From Paracoccus sp. MA (GTDB lineage Bacteria > Pseudomonadota > Alphaproteobacteria > Rhodobacterales > Rhodobacteraceae), in contig NZ_CP087597.1 of the NCBI RefSeq assembly GCF_020990385.1, forward strand, positions 1,015,001 to 1,079,000: 64,000 nucleotides of DNA, in the 5' to 3' direction. The notes below the pieces were generated by a model. The model searched no databases and had not been told where the DNA came from. It saw nothing but the letters and a program-made list of their open reading frames with translations. The position numbers were made by a program, and so were the translations under genes. Shown here one piece after another: positions 46,950 through 56,836 of the stretch. How positions within the stretch are numbered: the first letter of the stretch is position 1; each line of letters begins with the position of its first letter.

Positions 46950-48350
46950 TCAAGCCGATGCGACGGGTTTGTCCAGATTTGCCGCCCCGACCCGGCGGGT
47001 GGGCCTGCGCATGGTCACAAGCTCTTCGGCCAGGGTCGGATGCACGGCGATGGCGGCGTCGAAATCGGCCTTGGTGGCGCCCATGCCCATCGGCACCGCG
47101 ACCATCTGGATCATCTCGCCCGCCTCGGGGCCGAAGATGTGGCAGCCCAGCACCTTGTCGGTTGCGGCATCCACCACCAGCTTCATCACCGCCCGCGCAT
47201 CCGAGCCGGCGAAAAGCGAGCGCATGGGCCGGAAGCTGGCGACATAGATGTCGGCGGGACCGCAGGCCTCGGCCTCCTCCTCGGTCAGGCCGATGGTCGC
47301 CAGCTCATGCGGGCGGGTATAGACCGCCCCCGCCACCAGCCGGTGATCGACCTTGCGGGGCCGGGCGCCGAAGACCGTGTCGGCGAAGCTGTGCCCCTCG
47401 CGGATCGCCACCGGGGTCAGGTTCACCCGGTCGGTCACGTCGCCGACGGCATAGATCGAGGGCACCGAGCTTTGCGACCATTCGTCCACCAGGACCTCGC
47501 CCTTGCGGCCCAGCCGGACGCCCGCCTCCTCGAGCCCCAGCCCCTTGGTATAGGGCGCGCGGCCGGTGGCGAACATCACCGCGTCGAAGATCTCGCTGCT
47601 GTCGTCCTCGAAGGTGGCGCGGATGGCCGCCCCCTCGCGGTCCAGCCGCACCGGATTGGTGTTCAGCCGCACATCGACGCCGATGGCGCGCAGCTGCTCG
47701 GTGACATGGCGGCGCATCTCGGCATCGAAGCCGCGCAGCACCGCATCGCCGCGATAGGCCAGCGCGGTGGCGCAGCCGAGGCCCTGCAGGATGGTGGCGA
47801 ATTCGCAGGCGATGAAGCCGCCGCCCACCACCAGCATCCGGCCCGGCAGATTTTCCATCGTGAACAGGTCGTCCGAGATCAGCCCCAGCTCCTTGCCCGG
47901 AATGTCGGGGCGCTGCGGCCGGCCGCCGACCGCGATCAGGATATGCTTGGCCGTCAGGCGCTGGCCGTCCGCCAGCTCGACCGTATGGGCGTCGTGCAGC
48001 CGGGCGCGCTGGATATGCACATCGACCCCGGCATTGACCAGCCCCGAGGTATAGGCGCCCTCCAGCCGGTCGAGCTCGCGCCCGAGCTTGCCGTGGAACT
48101 CGGCCCAGTCGAAGCGGCCCTCGCTGGCGCCCTGCCAGCCATAGCCGCGCGATTCGGCCGCGGCCGCCCCGGCCTGCGAGGCGAAGATCATCAGCTTCTT
48201 GGGCACGCAGCCGCGGATGACGCAGGTGCCGCCCATGCGGCTTTCCTCGGCCAGGCCGACGCGGGCGCCGTATTCGCTGGCCGCGATCCGCGCCGCGCGC
48301 ACCCCGCCCGAGCCGCCGCCGATGACGAAAAGGTCGTAGTCGAATTTCAT
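46950..48350 (-). CDS. gor: Glutathione-disulfide reductase
   Basis: A 466-residue flavoenzyme that reduces oxidised glutathione with NADPH. FAD motif IGGGSGGVRAARIAA at about 10-24, redox pair Cys43 and Cys48 in GGTCVIRGCVPKK, NADPH motif VVGGGFIACEFA, and C-terminal HPTLAEELVTM with the proton-acceptor His. It is coupled to rpiA upstream through a four-base overlap. Confidence 0.94.
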   Translation of the reverse strand: MKFDYDLFVIGGGSGGVRAARIAASEYGARVGLAEESRMGGTCVIRGCVPKKLMIFASQAGAAAAESRGYGWQGASEGRFDWAEFHGKLGRELDRLEGAYTSGLVNAGVDVHIQRARLHDAHTVELADGQRLTAKHILIAVGGRPQRPDIPGKELGLISDDLFTMENLPGRMLVVGGGFIACEFATILQGLGCATALAYRGDAVLRGFDAEMRRHVTEQLRAIGVDVRLNTNPVRLDREGAAIRATFEDDSSEIFDAVMFATGRAPYTKGLGLEEAGVRLGRKGEVLVDEWSQSSVPSIYAVGDVTDRVNLTPVAIREGHSFADTVFGARPRKVDHRLVAGAVYTRPHELATIGLTEEEAEACGPADIYVASFRPMRSLFAGSDARAVMKLVVDAATDKVLGCHIFGPEAGEMIQMVAVPMGMGATKADFDAAIAVHPTLAEELVTMRRPTRRVGAANLDKPVASA

Positions 48351-49072
48351 GCCATGTCCTCGCGCCGCAGTTCCACCACCGAGCCGTCCGGGCAGCCGAT
48401 GATCGCAAGCTCGCAGATATTCAGGAAAAGCCCGTGTTCAACCACCCCGGCGATGGAGGACAGCTCGGCCGCCAGTTCCTCGGCGTCCGGGATGGATTCC
48501 AGCGCCAGGTCCAGGATCAGGTTGCCCTCGTCGGTCAGCAGCGTCTGCTCGCCGCGCTTGCGCAGCAGGATCGGGCGCCGGGTCAGGTCCAGCCGGTCCA
48601 GCGCCCGCTGGATCAGCGTCTTCGTGGCCTGCCAGCCGAAGGGAATCACCTCGACCGGCAGGTGAAAGGCGCCCAGCCTGTCCACCACCTTGCCCTGGTC
48701 GGCGATGACCACCATGCGGTCCGAAGCGGTGGCGACGATCTTTTCGCGCAGATGCGCCGCCCCGCCGCCCTTGATCAGGTTCAGGTCCGGGTCCACCTCG
48801 TCGGCGCCGTCGATGGTCAGGTCCAGCCAGCCGATATCGTCCAGCTCCTCGACCTTCAGCCCCAGCGCACCCGCCAGTTCGGCCGTCGCCTTCGAGGTCG
48901 CGGCGCAGCGCAGCTCGAAGCCTTCCTCCCTGACCCGCTGCGCGAGGCGGCGCACGAAGATCGCGGCGGTCGAGCCGGTGCCCAGGCCCAGCCGCATCCC
49001 CGGCTCGACCAGCGCCACGGCGGCACGGGCGGCGGCATCCTTGGAAAGGTCGGCGATGGCGGGGTCGGTCAT
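48347..49072 (-). CDS. rpiA: Ribose-5-phosphate isomerase A
   Basis: A 241-residue isomerase of the pentose phosphate pathway. GLGTGSTA at residues 29-36 binds the sugar phosphate; [20 protein letters not shown] and the later [20 protein letters not shown] are family blocks. It overlaps gor by four bases; the pairing links NADPH-producing pentose metabolism with NADPH-using glutathione reduction. Confidence 0.94.
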   Translation of the reverse strand: MTDPAIADLSKDAAARAAVALVEPGMRLGLGTGSTAAIFVRRLAQRVREEGFELRCAATSKATAELAGALGLKVEELDDIGWLDLTIDGADEVDPDLNLIKGGGAAHLREKIVATASDRMVVIADQGKVVDRLGAFHLPVEVIPFGWQATKTLIQRALDRLDLTRRPILLRKRGEQTLLTDEGNLILDLALESIPDAEELAAELSSIAGVVEHGLFLNICELAIIGCPDGSVVELRREDMA

Positions 49073-49221
49073 GGCAGGGGTCCTTGGCAGAATGGCAGGC
49101 TCGCGTCCTTATACGCAGAAGCCGCGCCATGGGCTACTGCCGGCTGCGTCTTTTGGCCGCGACGAAACGCCTGCCTTGCGGCGATTGCCTCGGGGCGGCG
49201 GCTGACCTAAATCTGGCGGCC

Positions 49222-50364
49222 ATGACGATACCCGCCACATATGCCGCCATCATCACCGCCGCCGGCCGCGGCACCCGCGCCGGAGACGGCCCGCCCAAGC
49301 AATGGCGCCCTCTTGCCGGGCAAACCGTGCTGGAGCGCAGCATCGCCGCCTTTGCCGGCTTCCCGCGCATCGTGGTGACGCTGGCGCCCGAGGACATGGC
49401 GCGCGGCGTGGCCGAGCTTGCCGGCCCGGTCGTGCTGGTCGCGGGCGGCGCCACGCGCAGCGACAGCGTGCGCGCGGCGCTGGAGAGCCTGGAGGGCAGC
49501 GGCGTCACCCATGTGCTGATCCATGACGGCGCCCGGCCGCTGGTCTCGCCCCGCGTGATCGCCGGCGTCATCGAGGCGCTGGAGGCGGGCAGCCCCGCCG
49601 CCGCCCCCGCCCTGCCGGTCACCGATGCGCTCTGGCGGGCCGAGGACGGGCGCGTCGCCGCCACCGCCAGCCGCGAGGGGCTGTTCCGCGCCCAGACCCC
49701 GCAGGGTTTCGCGCTGGACGCCATCCTGGCCGCGCATCGCGCCCATCCCGGGGGCGCGGCGGATGACGTGGAACTGGCGATCCGTGCCGGCCTGCCCGTC
49801 GCCGTGACGCCGGGCGACGAGGACAATCTGAAACTGACCTGGCCCGGCGATTTCGCCCGGGCCGAGCGTATCCTGGGGGACGCGATGGACATCCGGCTTG
49901 GCAACGGTTTCGACGTGCACGCCTTTACCGAAGGCGACCATGTCTGGCTTTGCGGGGTAAAGATCCCGCATGACAAGGCGCTCTTGGGCCATTCCGATGC
50001 CGATGTGGGGATGCATGCCCTGACCGACGCGCTTTATGGCGCGCTGGCGCAGGGCGATATCGGCCGGCATTTCCCGCCCTCGGACCCGCAATGGAAGGGC
50101 GCGGAAAGCCACATCTTCCTGCGCCACGCCGCGATGCTGGCCCGGCAGATGGGCTATGAGATCTCGAATGCCGACGTGACGCTGATCTGCGAGCGGCCCA
50201 AGGTCGGCCCGCATGCCGGCGCCATGGCGCTGCGCCTGTCCGAAATCATCGGCGTCGAGCCCGACCGGGTCAGCGTCAAGGCCACCACCTCGGAACGGCT
50301 GGGCTTTACCGGGCGCGAGGAAGGCATCGCCGCCATCGCCACCGCCACGCTGGTCGGGGGGTGA
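49222..50364 (+). CDS. ispDF: Bifunctional IspD/IspF (MEP-pathway isoprenoid synthesis)
   Basis: A 380-residue fusion of two non-consecutive MEP-pathway enzymes. Residues 1-220 are the CDP-ME synthase IspD ([18 protein letters not shown] and [10 protein letters not shown]). Residues 222-380 are the MECDP synthase IspF (GNGFDVHAF with metal-binding Asp/His, [35 protein letters not shown]). The fusion is typical of Alphaproteobacteria. It heads the ispDF-pgpA-cinA operon. Confidence 0.96.
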   Translation: MTIPATYAAIITAAGRGTRAGDGPPKQWRPLAGQTVLERSIAAFAGFPRIVVTLAPEDMARGVAELAGPVVLVAGGATRSDSVRAALESLEGSGVTHVLIHDGARPLVSPRVIAGVIEALEAGSPAAAPALPVTDALWRAEDGRVAATASREGLFRAQTPQGFALDAILAAHRAHPGGAADDVELAIRAGLPVAVTPGDEDNLKLTWPGDFARAERILGDAMDIRLGNGFDVHAFTEGDHVWLCGVKIPHDKALLGHSDADVGMHALTDALYGALAQGDIGRHFPPSDPQWKGAESHIFLRHAAMLARQMGYEISNADVTLICERPKVGPHAGAMALRLSEIIGVEPDRVSVKATTSERLGFTGREEGIAAIATATLVGG

Positions 50365-50366
50365 CG

Positions 50367-50867
50367 ATGGAACGGATGATCGCGAGCTTCTTCGGCATCG
50401 GCCACCTGCGCCCCGCGCCGGGCACCTGGGGTTCGGCGGCGGCCGTGGCGCTGGGGGTGGCGGCCCATGAATGGCTCAGCCCCTGGCTGGTGCCGGCCGG
50501 CGTGGTGCTGGCGGTGCTCTTGGGCTTCTGGGCGGTGCCGCGGGTGCTGGAGGGCAGCGCCGACAAGGACCCGTCCTGGATCGTCATCGATGAGGTCGCG
50601 GGCCAGTGGCTGGCCATGAGCTTCACGGTGATCCCGCTGGCGCGGCACGGCGTTTCGATCCTGGATGCCTGGCCCGGTTTCGTCGCGCCCTTCCTGCTGT
50701 TCCGGCTCTTCGACATCTGGAAGCCCTGGCTGGTGGGCCGGGCCGACCGGCGCGGCGGCGCGGCGGGGGTGATGCTGGACGACCTCTGGGCCGGGTTGTT
50801 CGCCGGGCTGGTCTCGGTCATGCTGGCCGGGCTTTACCATGCGCTGCTGGAGCCGATGCTGTCGTGA
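50367..50867 (+). CDS. pgpA: Phosphatidylglycerophosphatase A
   Basis: An inner-membrane phosphatase making phosphatidylglycerol. The 166-residue protein begins with the typical FGIGHLRPAPGTWGSAAAV and has VIDEVAGQWLA with the metal-binding acidic residues and FRLFDIWKPW, plus about four hydrophobic segments. The ATG at 50367 follows GGGGGG; the GTG at 50361 would overlap the ispDF stop and is an alternative. cinA overlaps its end (GTGA). Confidence 0.93.
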   Translation: MERMIASFFGIGHLRPAPGTWGSAAAVALGVAAHEWLSPWLVPAGVVLAVLLGFWAVPRVLEGSADKDPSWIVIDEVAGQWLAMSFTVIPLARHGVSILDAWPGFVAPFLLFRLFDIWKPWLVGRADRRGGAAGVMLDDLWAGLFAGLVSVMLAGLYHALLEPMLS

Positions 50868-51331
50868 CCGATCCCGCGGAAATCCTTGATCTGGCACGCA
50901 AGCGCGGGGTGATGATCGCCACGGCGGAAAGCTGCACCGGCGGGCTGATCGCCGGGCGGCTGACCGATGTGCCGGGCTCCTCGGATGCGGTGGACCGGGG
51001 CTTCGTCACCTATTCCAACGCCGCCAAGATCGAGATGCTGGGCATCCGCCCCGAGACGCTGGAGACGCATGGTGCGGTCAGCGAGGAGATCGCCGCCGAG
51101 ATGGCCCAAGGCGCGCTGGCGCGCTCGCAGGCCGGCGTCGCGGTCGCCGTCACCGGCATCGCCGGGCCGGGCGGGTCGGAACACAAGCCCGAGGGCCGGG
51201 TCTGCTTCGGCCTTGCCGATGCGGGCGGCGTGCGGACGGAAACGGTGGAATTCGGCCCGCGCGGCCGCGCCGCGGTGCGCGCCGCCACGGTCGAGCACGC
51301 GCTGGCGCTGCTGAAGGCGGCGCTGCTCTAG
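50864..51331 (+). CDS. CinA-family nicotinamide-nucleotide amidohydrolase
   Basis: A 155-residue, C-terminal CinA-domain protein (PncC type) that deamidates NMN. Motifs: IATAESCTGGLIAGRLTDVP, VTYSNAAKIEMLG, and VTGIAGPGGSEHKPEGRV. It lacks the N-terminal MoCF-like domain of long CinA. GTG start at 50864 overlapping the pgpA stop. Converges with and overlaps the threonine aldolase gene end by four bases. Confidence 0.92.
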   Translation: MTDPAEILDLARKRGVMIATAESCTGGLIAGRLTDVPGSSDAVDRGFVTYSNAAKIEMLGIRPETLETHGAVSEEIAAEMAQGALARSQAGVAVAVTGIAGPGGSEHKPEGRVCFGLADAGGVRTETVEFGPRGRAAVRAATVEHALALLKAALL

Positions 51332-52371
51332 GCCAGCGCCCGCAGGGCCGCGGTCACGTCGTCCAGCCGCGTGTCCCAGCCGCAGACCAGCCGGATCGAG
51401 ACCGGCTCCTCGCCCTCGGCATCCTGGGTATGCGGCCAGAGGTGATAGCAGATGCCGCTGGCGCAGGCCCGGCCATGCAATTCGCGCGGGATGGTGGCAA
51501 AGACCGCGTTCGACTCGACGCGCTGATCGATGCGCACCCCCGGCAGCCGCGCCAGACCCAGCGCCAGCTCATGCGCCATGGCATTGGCATGCCGCGCCAG
51601 CTGCAGCCACAGCTCACCCTCAAGCCAGGCCAGGACCTGCGCCGAAAGGAAGCGGTGCTTCGAGATCAGCGCCCCGGCGCGCTTGCGGCGGAACTCGAAC
51701 TCCTCGGAAAGCGCCGGGTCGAAGATCACCACCGTCTCGACGCCCATGCAGCCGTTCTTGGTGCCGCCCAGCGACAGGATGTCGACCCCCGCCCGCCAGG
51801 TCAGGTCGGCGGGCGAGACGTCGAGGCTGGCCAGCGCATTGGCGAAGCGCGCCCCGTCCATATGCACGCCCAGCCCGTGTTCGCGCGCCAGCCCCGCCAG
51901 CGCCGCGACCTCGTCCGGGCCGTAGACCGTGCCCCATTCGGTGGCGTTGGTCAGGGTCAGCGCCGCATTGCGCCCGGCATGGACCGCGTCGCGGCCGTGG
52001 ACATGCAGCGCCTCGGCCAGCGCCTCGGGGGTGATCTTGCCGCCGGTGCCGGGCACCGGGACCAGCTTCGCGCCGGCGGTGAAGAATTCCGGCGCCCCGG
52101 CCTCGCTGGTCTGCACATGCGCGTCGGCATGGCAGAAGATCTTGCCCCAGCCGGGCGAGAGCAGCGACAGCGCCAGCGCATTGGCCGCGGTGCCGGTGGG
52201 CACGAAATGCACCGCCGCCTCGGGCGCATCGAACAGCTCGCGCACGCGGTCCTGCGCCGCGCGGGTGACGCTGTCGCCGCCATAGGAGGGCAGATGGCCT
52301 TCATTCGCGGCCGCCAGCGCCGCCATGATGCGGGGATGCACGCCCCCCGCATTGTCCGAGGCAAAGTTCAT
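51328..52371 (-). CDS. ltaE: Low-specificity threonine aldolase
   Basis: A PLP enzyme of 347 residues that cleaves threonine/allo-threonine to glycine and acetaldehyde. FVPTGTAANALAL binds the cofactor phosphate, HMDGARFANAL includes the PLP-stacking Asp, and SLGGTKNGCMG carries the PLP Lys. ATG 52371 has AGGA six bases upstream. Its start overlaps the upstream YcgN-type gene by four bases. Confidence 0.9.
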   Translation of the reverse strand: MNFASDNAGGVHPRIMAALAAANEGHLPSYGGDSVTRAAQDRVRELFDAPEAAVHFVPTGTAANALALSLLSPGWGKIFCHADAHVQTSEAGAPEFFTAGAKLVPVPGTGGKITPEALAEALHVHGRDAVHAGRNAALTLTNATEWGTVYGPDEVAALAGLAREHGLGVHMDGARFANALASLDVSPADLTWRAGVDILSLGGTKNGCMGVETVVIFDPALSEEFEFRRKRAGALISKHRFLSAQVLAWLEGELWLQLARHANAMAHELALGLARLPGVRIDQRVESNAVFATIPRELHGRACASGICYHLWPHTQDAEGEEPVSIRLVCGWDTRLDDVTAALRALA

Positions 52372-52808
52372 GCCAGATCCTCGATGATATACTCGTCCCA
52401 GTCGTCCTCGGTCACCGTAAGCTCGCTGACGGTCCAGCCGCGCACCGAGGCGCCGGCGCGGTGCACCGATTCGCGATCCCCCGAAATCAGGTAGTGCCAG
52501 TCGTAGAGCGGCTTGCCCTCGGCGCGCAACCTGTAGGCGCAGGTCGAAGGCAGCCACCAGGCGATATCCTTGAGCTTCTTCGGGGTCAGGACCACGCAAT
52601 CGGGGACGAAATCATGGCGGTTGGCATAGCTCATGCATTGGCAGGACTGGCCGTCGAGCAACCGGCAGGCGACGCGGGTAAAGGCCAGCTCGCCGGTATC
52701 CTCGTATTCGATCTTGTTGAGGCAGCACTTGCCGCAGCCGTCGCATAGCGCCTCCCATTCCTGCTGATCGAGGCTGGCCAGCGGCAGCTCCCAGAACCGG
52801 GGGCGCAT
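52368..52808 (-). CDS. YcgN/UPF0260-type cysteine-cluster protein
   Basis: A 146-residue protein with the CxxCxxCC cluster at residues 22-29 (LCDGCGKCCLNK) and further cysteines (VACRLLDGQSCQCMSY, DCVVLTP), the UPF0260 pattern thought to bind a metal or FeS centre. Function unknown. It lies between ribF and ltaE with one- and four-base overlaps, so all three are co-translated. Confidence 0.92.
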   Translation of the reverse strand: MRPRFWELPLASLDQQEWEALCDGCGKCCLNKIEYEDTGELAFTRVACRLLDGQSCQCMSYANRHDFVPDCVVLTPKKLKDIAWWLPSTCAYRLRAEGKPLYDWHYLISGDRESVHRAGASVRGWTVSELTVTEDDWDEYIIEDLA

Positions 52809-53737
52809 CAGCGGGTCGCCAGGATCTCGCGCGCCTGGGCGCTGTCGCGGTCCATCTGCGCGATCAGCGCCGGCAGGCCGTCGAACTTCGCCTCGGGGCG
52901 CAGATATTCGACCAGCGCCACCGAAAGGTGCTGACCATAGAGATCGGCGGCGAAATCGAAGATATGCACTTCCAGATTGGGCCGGTTCTCGCCGAACATC
53001 GGCCGCACGCCGAGGCTGGCCACGCCCTTGTAGCTGCCGCGGTCCGGCCCGGTCAGCACATCGACCAGGACGGCATAGATGCCCAGTGCCGGCAGGTGCA
53101 GCCCCTCCACCGCCATGTTCGCGGTCGGATAGCCCAGGTCGCGGCCGCGCTTGTCGCCGTGCAGCACCTCGCCGTCGATGCGGTGCCAATGGCCCAGCAT
53201 GCGCTCGGCCTCGCGGGTACGGCCCTCGGCCAGCGCCTTGCGGATCGCGGTCGAACTGTATTCCACCTCGCCATTGCCGACCAGCGGCGCGACGGTGACG
53301 CCGAAGCCCAGCTCTCGCCCCAGCCGCGCCAGGACCTGCGCATTGCCGGAACGCTTGCGGCCGAAGCAGAAATCCGCGCCCACGGTGATATGGCGCACGC
53401 CCAGCCCGTCGACCAGCACCTCGCGCGCGAAGCCCTCGGGCGAAAGCCCGGCCAGCACCGCGTCGAAGGGCAGTTCGTAAAGATGGTCCACGCCCAGCCG
53501 CGCCAGCCGGTTCGCCCGCGATTCCGCGTTCATCAGCCGGAAGGCGGGGCCTTCGGGCGCGAAGAACTCGCGCGGATGCGGCTCGAAGGTGATGACGCCC
53601 AGGGGCGCGTCGCAGGCGGCCCGCGCCGCGTCGATCACCGAGCGATGGCCAAGATGCACGCCGTCGAAATTGCCCATGGCGACGGTGGCCCCGCGGGCAT
53701 CGAGCGGCAGAGCTTTCCAGTCGTGATGGATGCGCAA
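52808..53737 (-). CDS. ribF: Bifunctional riboflavin kinase / FAD synthetase
   Basis: Makes FMN and FAD from riboflavin. The 309-residue protein has the N-terminal nucleotidyltransferase domain (VAMGNFDGVHLGHRSVI and ITVGADFCFGRKRSG) and the C-terminal riboflavin kinase domain (DLGYPTANMAVEGLHLPALG and YKGVASLGVRPMF). Length and layout are normal. First gene of a ribF-YcgN-ltaE cluster. Confidence 0.95.
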   Translation of the reverse strand: MRIHHDWKALPLDARGATVAMGNFDGVHLGHRSVIDAARAACDAPLGVITFEPHPREFFAPEGPAFRLMNAESRANRLARLGVDHLYELPFDAVLAGLSPEGFAREVLVDGLGVRHITVGADFCFGRKRSGNAQVLARLGRELGFGVTVAPLVGNGEVEYSSTAIRKALAEGRTREAERMLGHWHRIDGEVLHGDKRGRDLGYPTANMAVEGLHLPALGIYAVLVDVLTGPDRGSYKGVASLGVRPMFGENRPNLEVHIFDFAADLYGQHLSVALVEYLRPEAKFDGLPALIAQMDRDSAQAREILATR

Positions 53738-53769
53738 TCGGGCCCCCGATGGGCCGAAGGCCGGCCCTG

Positions 53770-54216
53770 TCAGTCGAATTTACGGCTTGGCGCCAGGACG
53801 ACGGCCTCACCTTTCAGGACGACCGTATCACCGACAAGGCAGCGGGTTGCAAGGGTCACGCGGCGCTTTGTATGGTCGATCGCCTCGACCGTGACCTCGG
53901 CGCGCACCAGATCGCCCGGCCGCACCGGAGCCATGAATTTCAGCGTCTGGCCCAGATAGACCGTGCCATGGCCGGGCAGCTGCTCGCCGATCACCGCCGA
54001 GATCAGCCCGGCCGTCAGCATGCCATGGGCGATGCGGCCCTCGAAGATGGTGTCCTGCGCATAGGCCTCGTCCAGATGCACCGGATTGCGGTCGGTCGAG
54101 ACCTTGGCGAACATCTCGATATCCTCGTCGGTCACTACCTTCTGCAGGTAGCGCATCATCCCGACCTCGAGATCCTCGATGACGATCGTGCCGCGCGGCA
54201 GGTTGTCCAGCATCAT
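53770..54216 (-). CDS. MaoC-family dehydratase
   Basis: A 148-residue hot-dog-fold protein with the R-specific hydratase pair Asp42 and His47 (STDRNPVHLDEAYA) and FEGRIAHGMLTAGLISAV. Likely hydrates a short-chain enoyl-CoA; in Rhodobacteraceae a close relative acts in ethylmalonyl-CoA or fatty-acid metabolism. Preceded by an AT-rich promoter-like stretch at 54217-54321 with TTGTTACC-like elements on the minus strand. Confidence 0.87.
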   Translation of the reverse strand: MMLDNLPRGTIVIEDLEVGMMRYLQKVVTDEDIEMFAKVSTDRNPVHLDEAYAQDTIFEGRIAHGMLTAGLISAVIGEQLPGHGTVYLGQTLKFMAPVRPGDLVRAEVTVEAIDHTKRRVTLATRCLVGDTVVLKGEAVVLAPSRKFD

Positions 54217-54321
54217 TCAGTGCTCCCGATGAGTGGCTCCATGCTGCATAGCAGCAAAAACACCATCGCGCAACAAAATAACACAGTCACCAGCCAGAAA
54301 GACTGATTGTTACCGAACCGT

Positions 54322-55191
54322 TCAGCGCAGCCGGCCGATGCTGTAGGCCGGATCCTGCGAGCGCAGCGCCAGCCATTCGGCAAGCCGGGCCGGGTCGGGA
54401 TTCTCGACATCCGGGCCGAACTGGTCGAAGCCGAGGCCCCCGGTCACGAACAGCGCATCCAGCCCCTCGCCCGCGGCGCCGGCGATGTCGGTGGCGATGC
54501 CGTCGCCGATGGCCAGGATGCGGGCATTGTCCTCCAGCCCCAGCCGGCGGCGCGCCAGGTCGTAGATCGGCGGATGCGGCTTGCCGAAGTAAAGCGACGT
54601 GCCGCCCAGATCCTCGTAAAGCTCGGCCAGCGCCCCGGCGCAGTAAAGCCGCTTTTCGCCCATGTCCACCACCACATCGGGATTGGCGCAAAGCAGCTTC
54701 AGCCCGCGTTCGCGCGCCAGCATCAGCCGGCCGCGATAATCCTCGGGCACCTCGGTCAGGTCGTCGAACAACCCGCAGCAGACGATGCCCTCGGCCTCTT
54801 CCAGAGGCACGCGGGCGATCGGCGGGGCGTCGCGCCATTCCTCGGGGATATCGGCAAAGAAGCCCTCGTCCTTGGGCTGGGCGATGGCCCAGACGCGGCG
54901 GCCGACGGCACCGGCGAACATCGCATCCTGCGCCGCGTCGCCCGAGCTGACGATGGCGTCCCAGGCGTCGCGCGGCACGCCCATGCGGTCAAGCTGCGCG
55001 GCCACGTATTGCTGCGGCCGCGGCGCATTGGTCAGCAGCACCACCCGCCCGCCATTCGCGCGGAAGCCCTGCAGCGCGGCGACGGCGGCGGGAAAGGCCG
55101 CGACGCCATTGTGCAGGCAACCCCAGAGGTCACAGAACAGCACGTCGTAGTTCAGCGCGATCTCGTCGAGCGCGCGGATGATCTGCGTCAT
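54322..55191 (-). CDS. HAD-superfamily hydrolase, TIGR01459 type
   Basis: A 289-residue class IIA HAD phosphatase. Its nucleophile region reads FCDLWGCLHNG (Asp21), the form typical of the TIGR01459 proteins, with motif II VLLTNAPRP, motif III in GKPHPPIYDLA, and motif IV AIGDGIATDIAGA. Found in Alphaproteobacteria; the substrate is unknown. Separated by 16 bases from the pyrophosphatase gene that ends upstream of it. Confidence 0.9.
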   Translation of the reverse strand: MTQIIRALDEIALNYDVLFCDLWGCLHNGVAAFPAAVAALQGFRANGGRVVLLTNAPRPQQYVAAQLDRMGVPRDAWDAIVSSGDAAQDAMFAGAVGRRVWAIAQPKDEGFFADIPEEWRDAPPIARVPLEEAEGIVCCGLFDDLTEVPEDYRGRLMLARERGLKLLCANPDVVVDMGEKRLYCAGALAELYEDLGGTSLYFGKPHPPIYDLARRRLGLEDNARILAIGDGIATDIAGAAGEGLDALFVTGGLGFDQFGPDVENPDPARLAEWLALRSQDPAYSIGRLR

Positions 55192-55207
55192 GGAAGGGCC
55201 CTTCGGG

Positions 55208-56128
55208 TCAGACGGCCAGCGCCGGGATGATCTGCTTCTTGCGCGACATGATGCCGGGCAGCACCACCGTGTCGCCCGAGACGGCAGCGTTGAAGCTTTT
55301 CTCGGCGACCTGCTTCACGAAGTCGTTCGGCACCAGGAGGGTGGCTTCCTCGTTCAGGATGTCGACGATGAACAGCAGCACCTCGTCGGCGCCGTCGGCG
55401 GCGGCCACGGCCGGCATGGCGGCGATCAGCGCGTCCTTGCGATCCAGCAGCACCTGCGGCGCCGTGGTCTCCAGCACCGAGACGCGCAGCTGCTTGCCGC
55501 CGAGCGCGTATTCCTTGCTGTCCATGCGCAGCAGCGCCTCCTCGGTAAAGGCCGAGACGTCGGACTTGGCCGCGAACATCTCGGCGGCATAATCGGGGAT
55601 CGAGACGCCCAGGTCCTTCGCCAGCTTCTCGGCCACGAAGCGGTCATGCGGGGTGGTGGTCGGGCTGCGGAATTCCAGCGTGTCCGACAGGATGCAGGTC
55701 AGCATGGCGCCCTTGACGGCGCGGGGCGCGCGGGCCAGGTCCTCGTCGCCGATCAGGTCGTGCATGATCGTCGCGGTGCAGGCCAGCGGCCGGATGGTGA
55801 TGTTGATCGGCAGGCGGGTCTTGATACCGCCGGCCAGCAGGTGGTGGTCGATGATCTCGATCACATCGGCCTCGGCCAGCGAATCGGGCAGCTCGGCGGG
55901 GTTGTTGGTGTCCACCACCACGCATTGCTCGCCCGGCGCCACATCCGCGATGATCTCGGGCTTGTCGAGGCCCCATTTCGCCAGCATCCAGGCGGCTTCG
56001 GTGTTCGGCTCGCCCTGCAGCACGGGTTTGGCCGGGGTCTTGCGCACCTCGGACAGATACCAGGCCCAGATGATGGGCGAGCCGGTCGAATCGGTGTCGG
56101 GGGCCTTGTGGCCGAAAACCTTGATCAT
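55208..56128 (-). CDS. ppaC: Manganese-dependent inorganic pyrophosphatase
   Basis: A 306-residue family II pyrophosphatase (DHH phosphoesterase). Metal-binding residues are visible in GHKAPDTDST (His7, Asp11, Asp13), DTNNP (Asp73) and DHH at 94-96; the C-terminal DHHA2 domain holds SRKKQIIPAL. Family II enzymes are common in Rhodobacteraceae in place of family I. Start at ATG 56128 with AGGGG upstream. Confidence 0.94.
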   Translation of the reverse strand: MIKVFGHKAPDTDSTGSPIIWAWYLSEVRKTPAKPVLQGEPNTEAAWMLAKWGLDKPEIIADVAPGEQCVVVDTNNPAELPDSLAEADVIEIIDHHLLAGGIKTRLPINITIRPLACTATIMHDLIGDEDLARAPRAVKGAMLTCILSDTLEFRSPTTTPHDRFVAEKLAKDLGVSIPDYAAEMFAAKSDVSAFTEEALLRMDSKEYALGGKQLRVSVLETTAPQVLLDRKDALIAAMPAVAAADGADEVLLFIVDILNEEATLLVPNDFVKQVAEKSFNAAVSGDTVVLPGIMSRKKQIIPALAV

Positions 56129-56194
56129 GGGGATCCCCTGAAGCTTGGGCGGAAAATTCGCCGGCGTTATAGGGGCGCGGCCCGGCAATGTCTA

Positions 56195-56836
56195 TCAACC
56201 CAGCGAGACCGCCGCGTTCACCGCCAGCGCCAGCAGCACCGTGTTGTAGAAGAACGAGAAGGCGGAATGGAACAGCGTCACCCGCCGCATCCGCGTGCTC
56301 TGCGCCGTCACGTCGGCGGTCTGGGCCGCCATGCCCAGCGTGAAGCTGTAATAGAGGAAATCCCAGATCCCCGCATCCCCGCCATGGGCAAGGCCGGGAA
56401 AGCCCAGTCCCCGCGCCTCTGTCCCGTCCGGCCCGCGCGCATACCACAGGCTGGCATAGTGGAAGGCCATGACGGTGTGGATCATCGCCCAGCCCAGCGG
56501 CACCGAGGCCAGGGCCAGCATCGGGCGCAGCGCGATCCCGGCATGGGGGTCGCGGATCGTCAGCAGGATGGCGGCCAGGCTGATCGCCACCGCGCCGCCC
56601 GCCAGCGGCACGATCAGCACCATGCTCTCGTCGTCGCGGTCGGCCTGCCGGCGCAGCTCCTCGGCGCCGATGCCGCGCATCAGCAGCCCGGTCAGCGCCA
56701 GATAGGCAGCGCAGAACAGCACCGAGAAGATCAGCAGCCGGTCCACGGCCTGCAGCCGGTAGAAGGCCAGCCCGGCCGCCAGGCCAAGCGCGAAGCTGAG
56801 CAGGAAGCGCAGATGCCTGCGCAGGTCCTGCAGCAT
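56195..56836 (-). CDS. DUF1345 membrane protein
   Basis: A 213-residue inner-membrane protein with about five helices, including LLIFSVLFCAAYLALTGLL and the conserved segment GIWDFLYYSFTLGMAAQTADV that marks DUF1345. Function unknown. It starts at ATG 56836, overlapping the upstream gene's stop by one base. Confidence 0.88.
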   Translation of the reverse strand: MLQDLRRHLRFLLSFALGLAAGLAFYRLQAVDRLLIFSVLFCAAYLALTGLLMRGIGAEELRRQADRDDESMVLIVPLAGGAVAISLAAILLTIRDPHAGIALRPMLALASVPLGWAMIHTVMAFHYASLWYARGPDGTEARGLGFPGLAHGGDAGIWDFLYYSFTLGMAAQTADVTAQSTRMRRVTLFHSAFSFFYNTVLLALAVNAAVSLG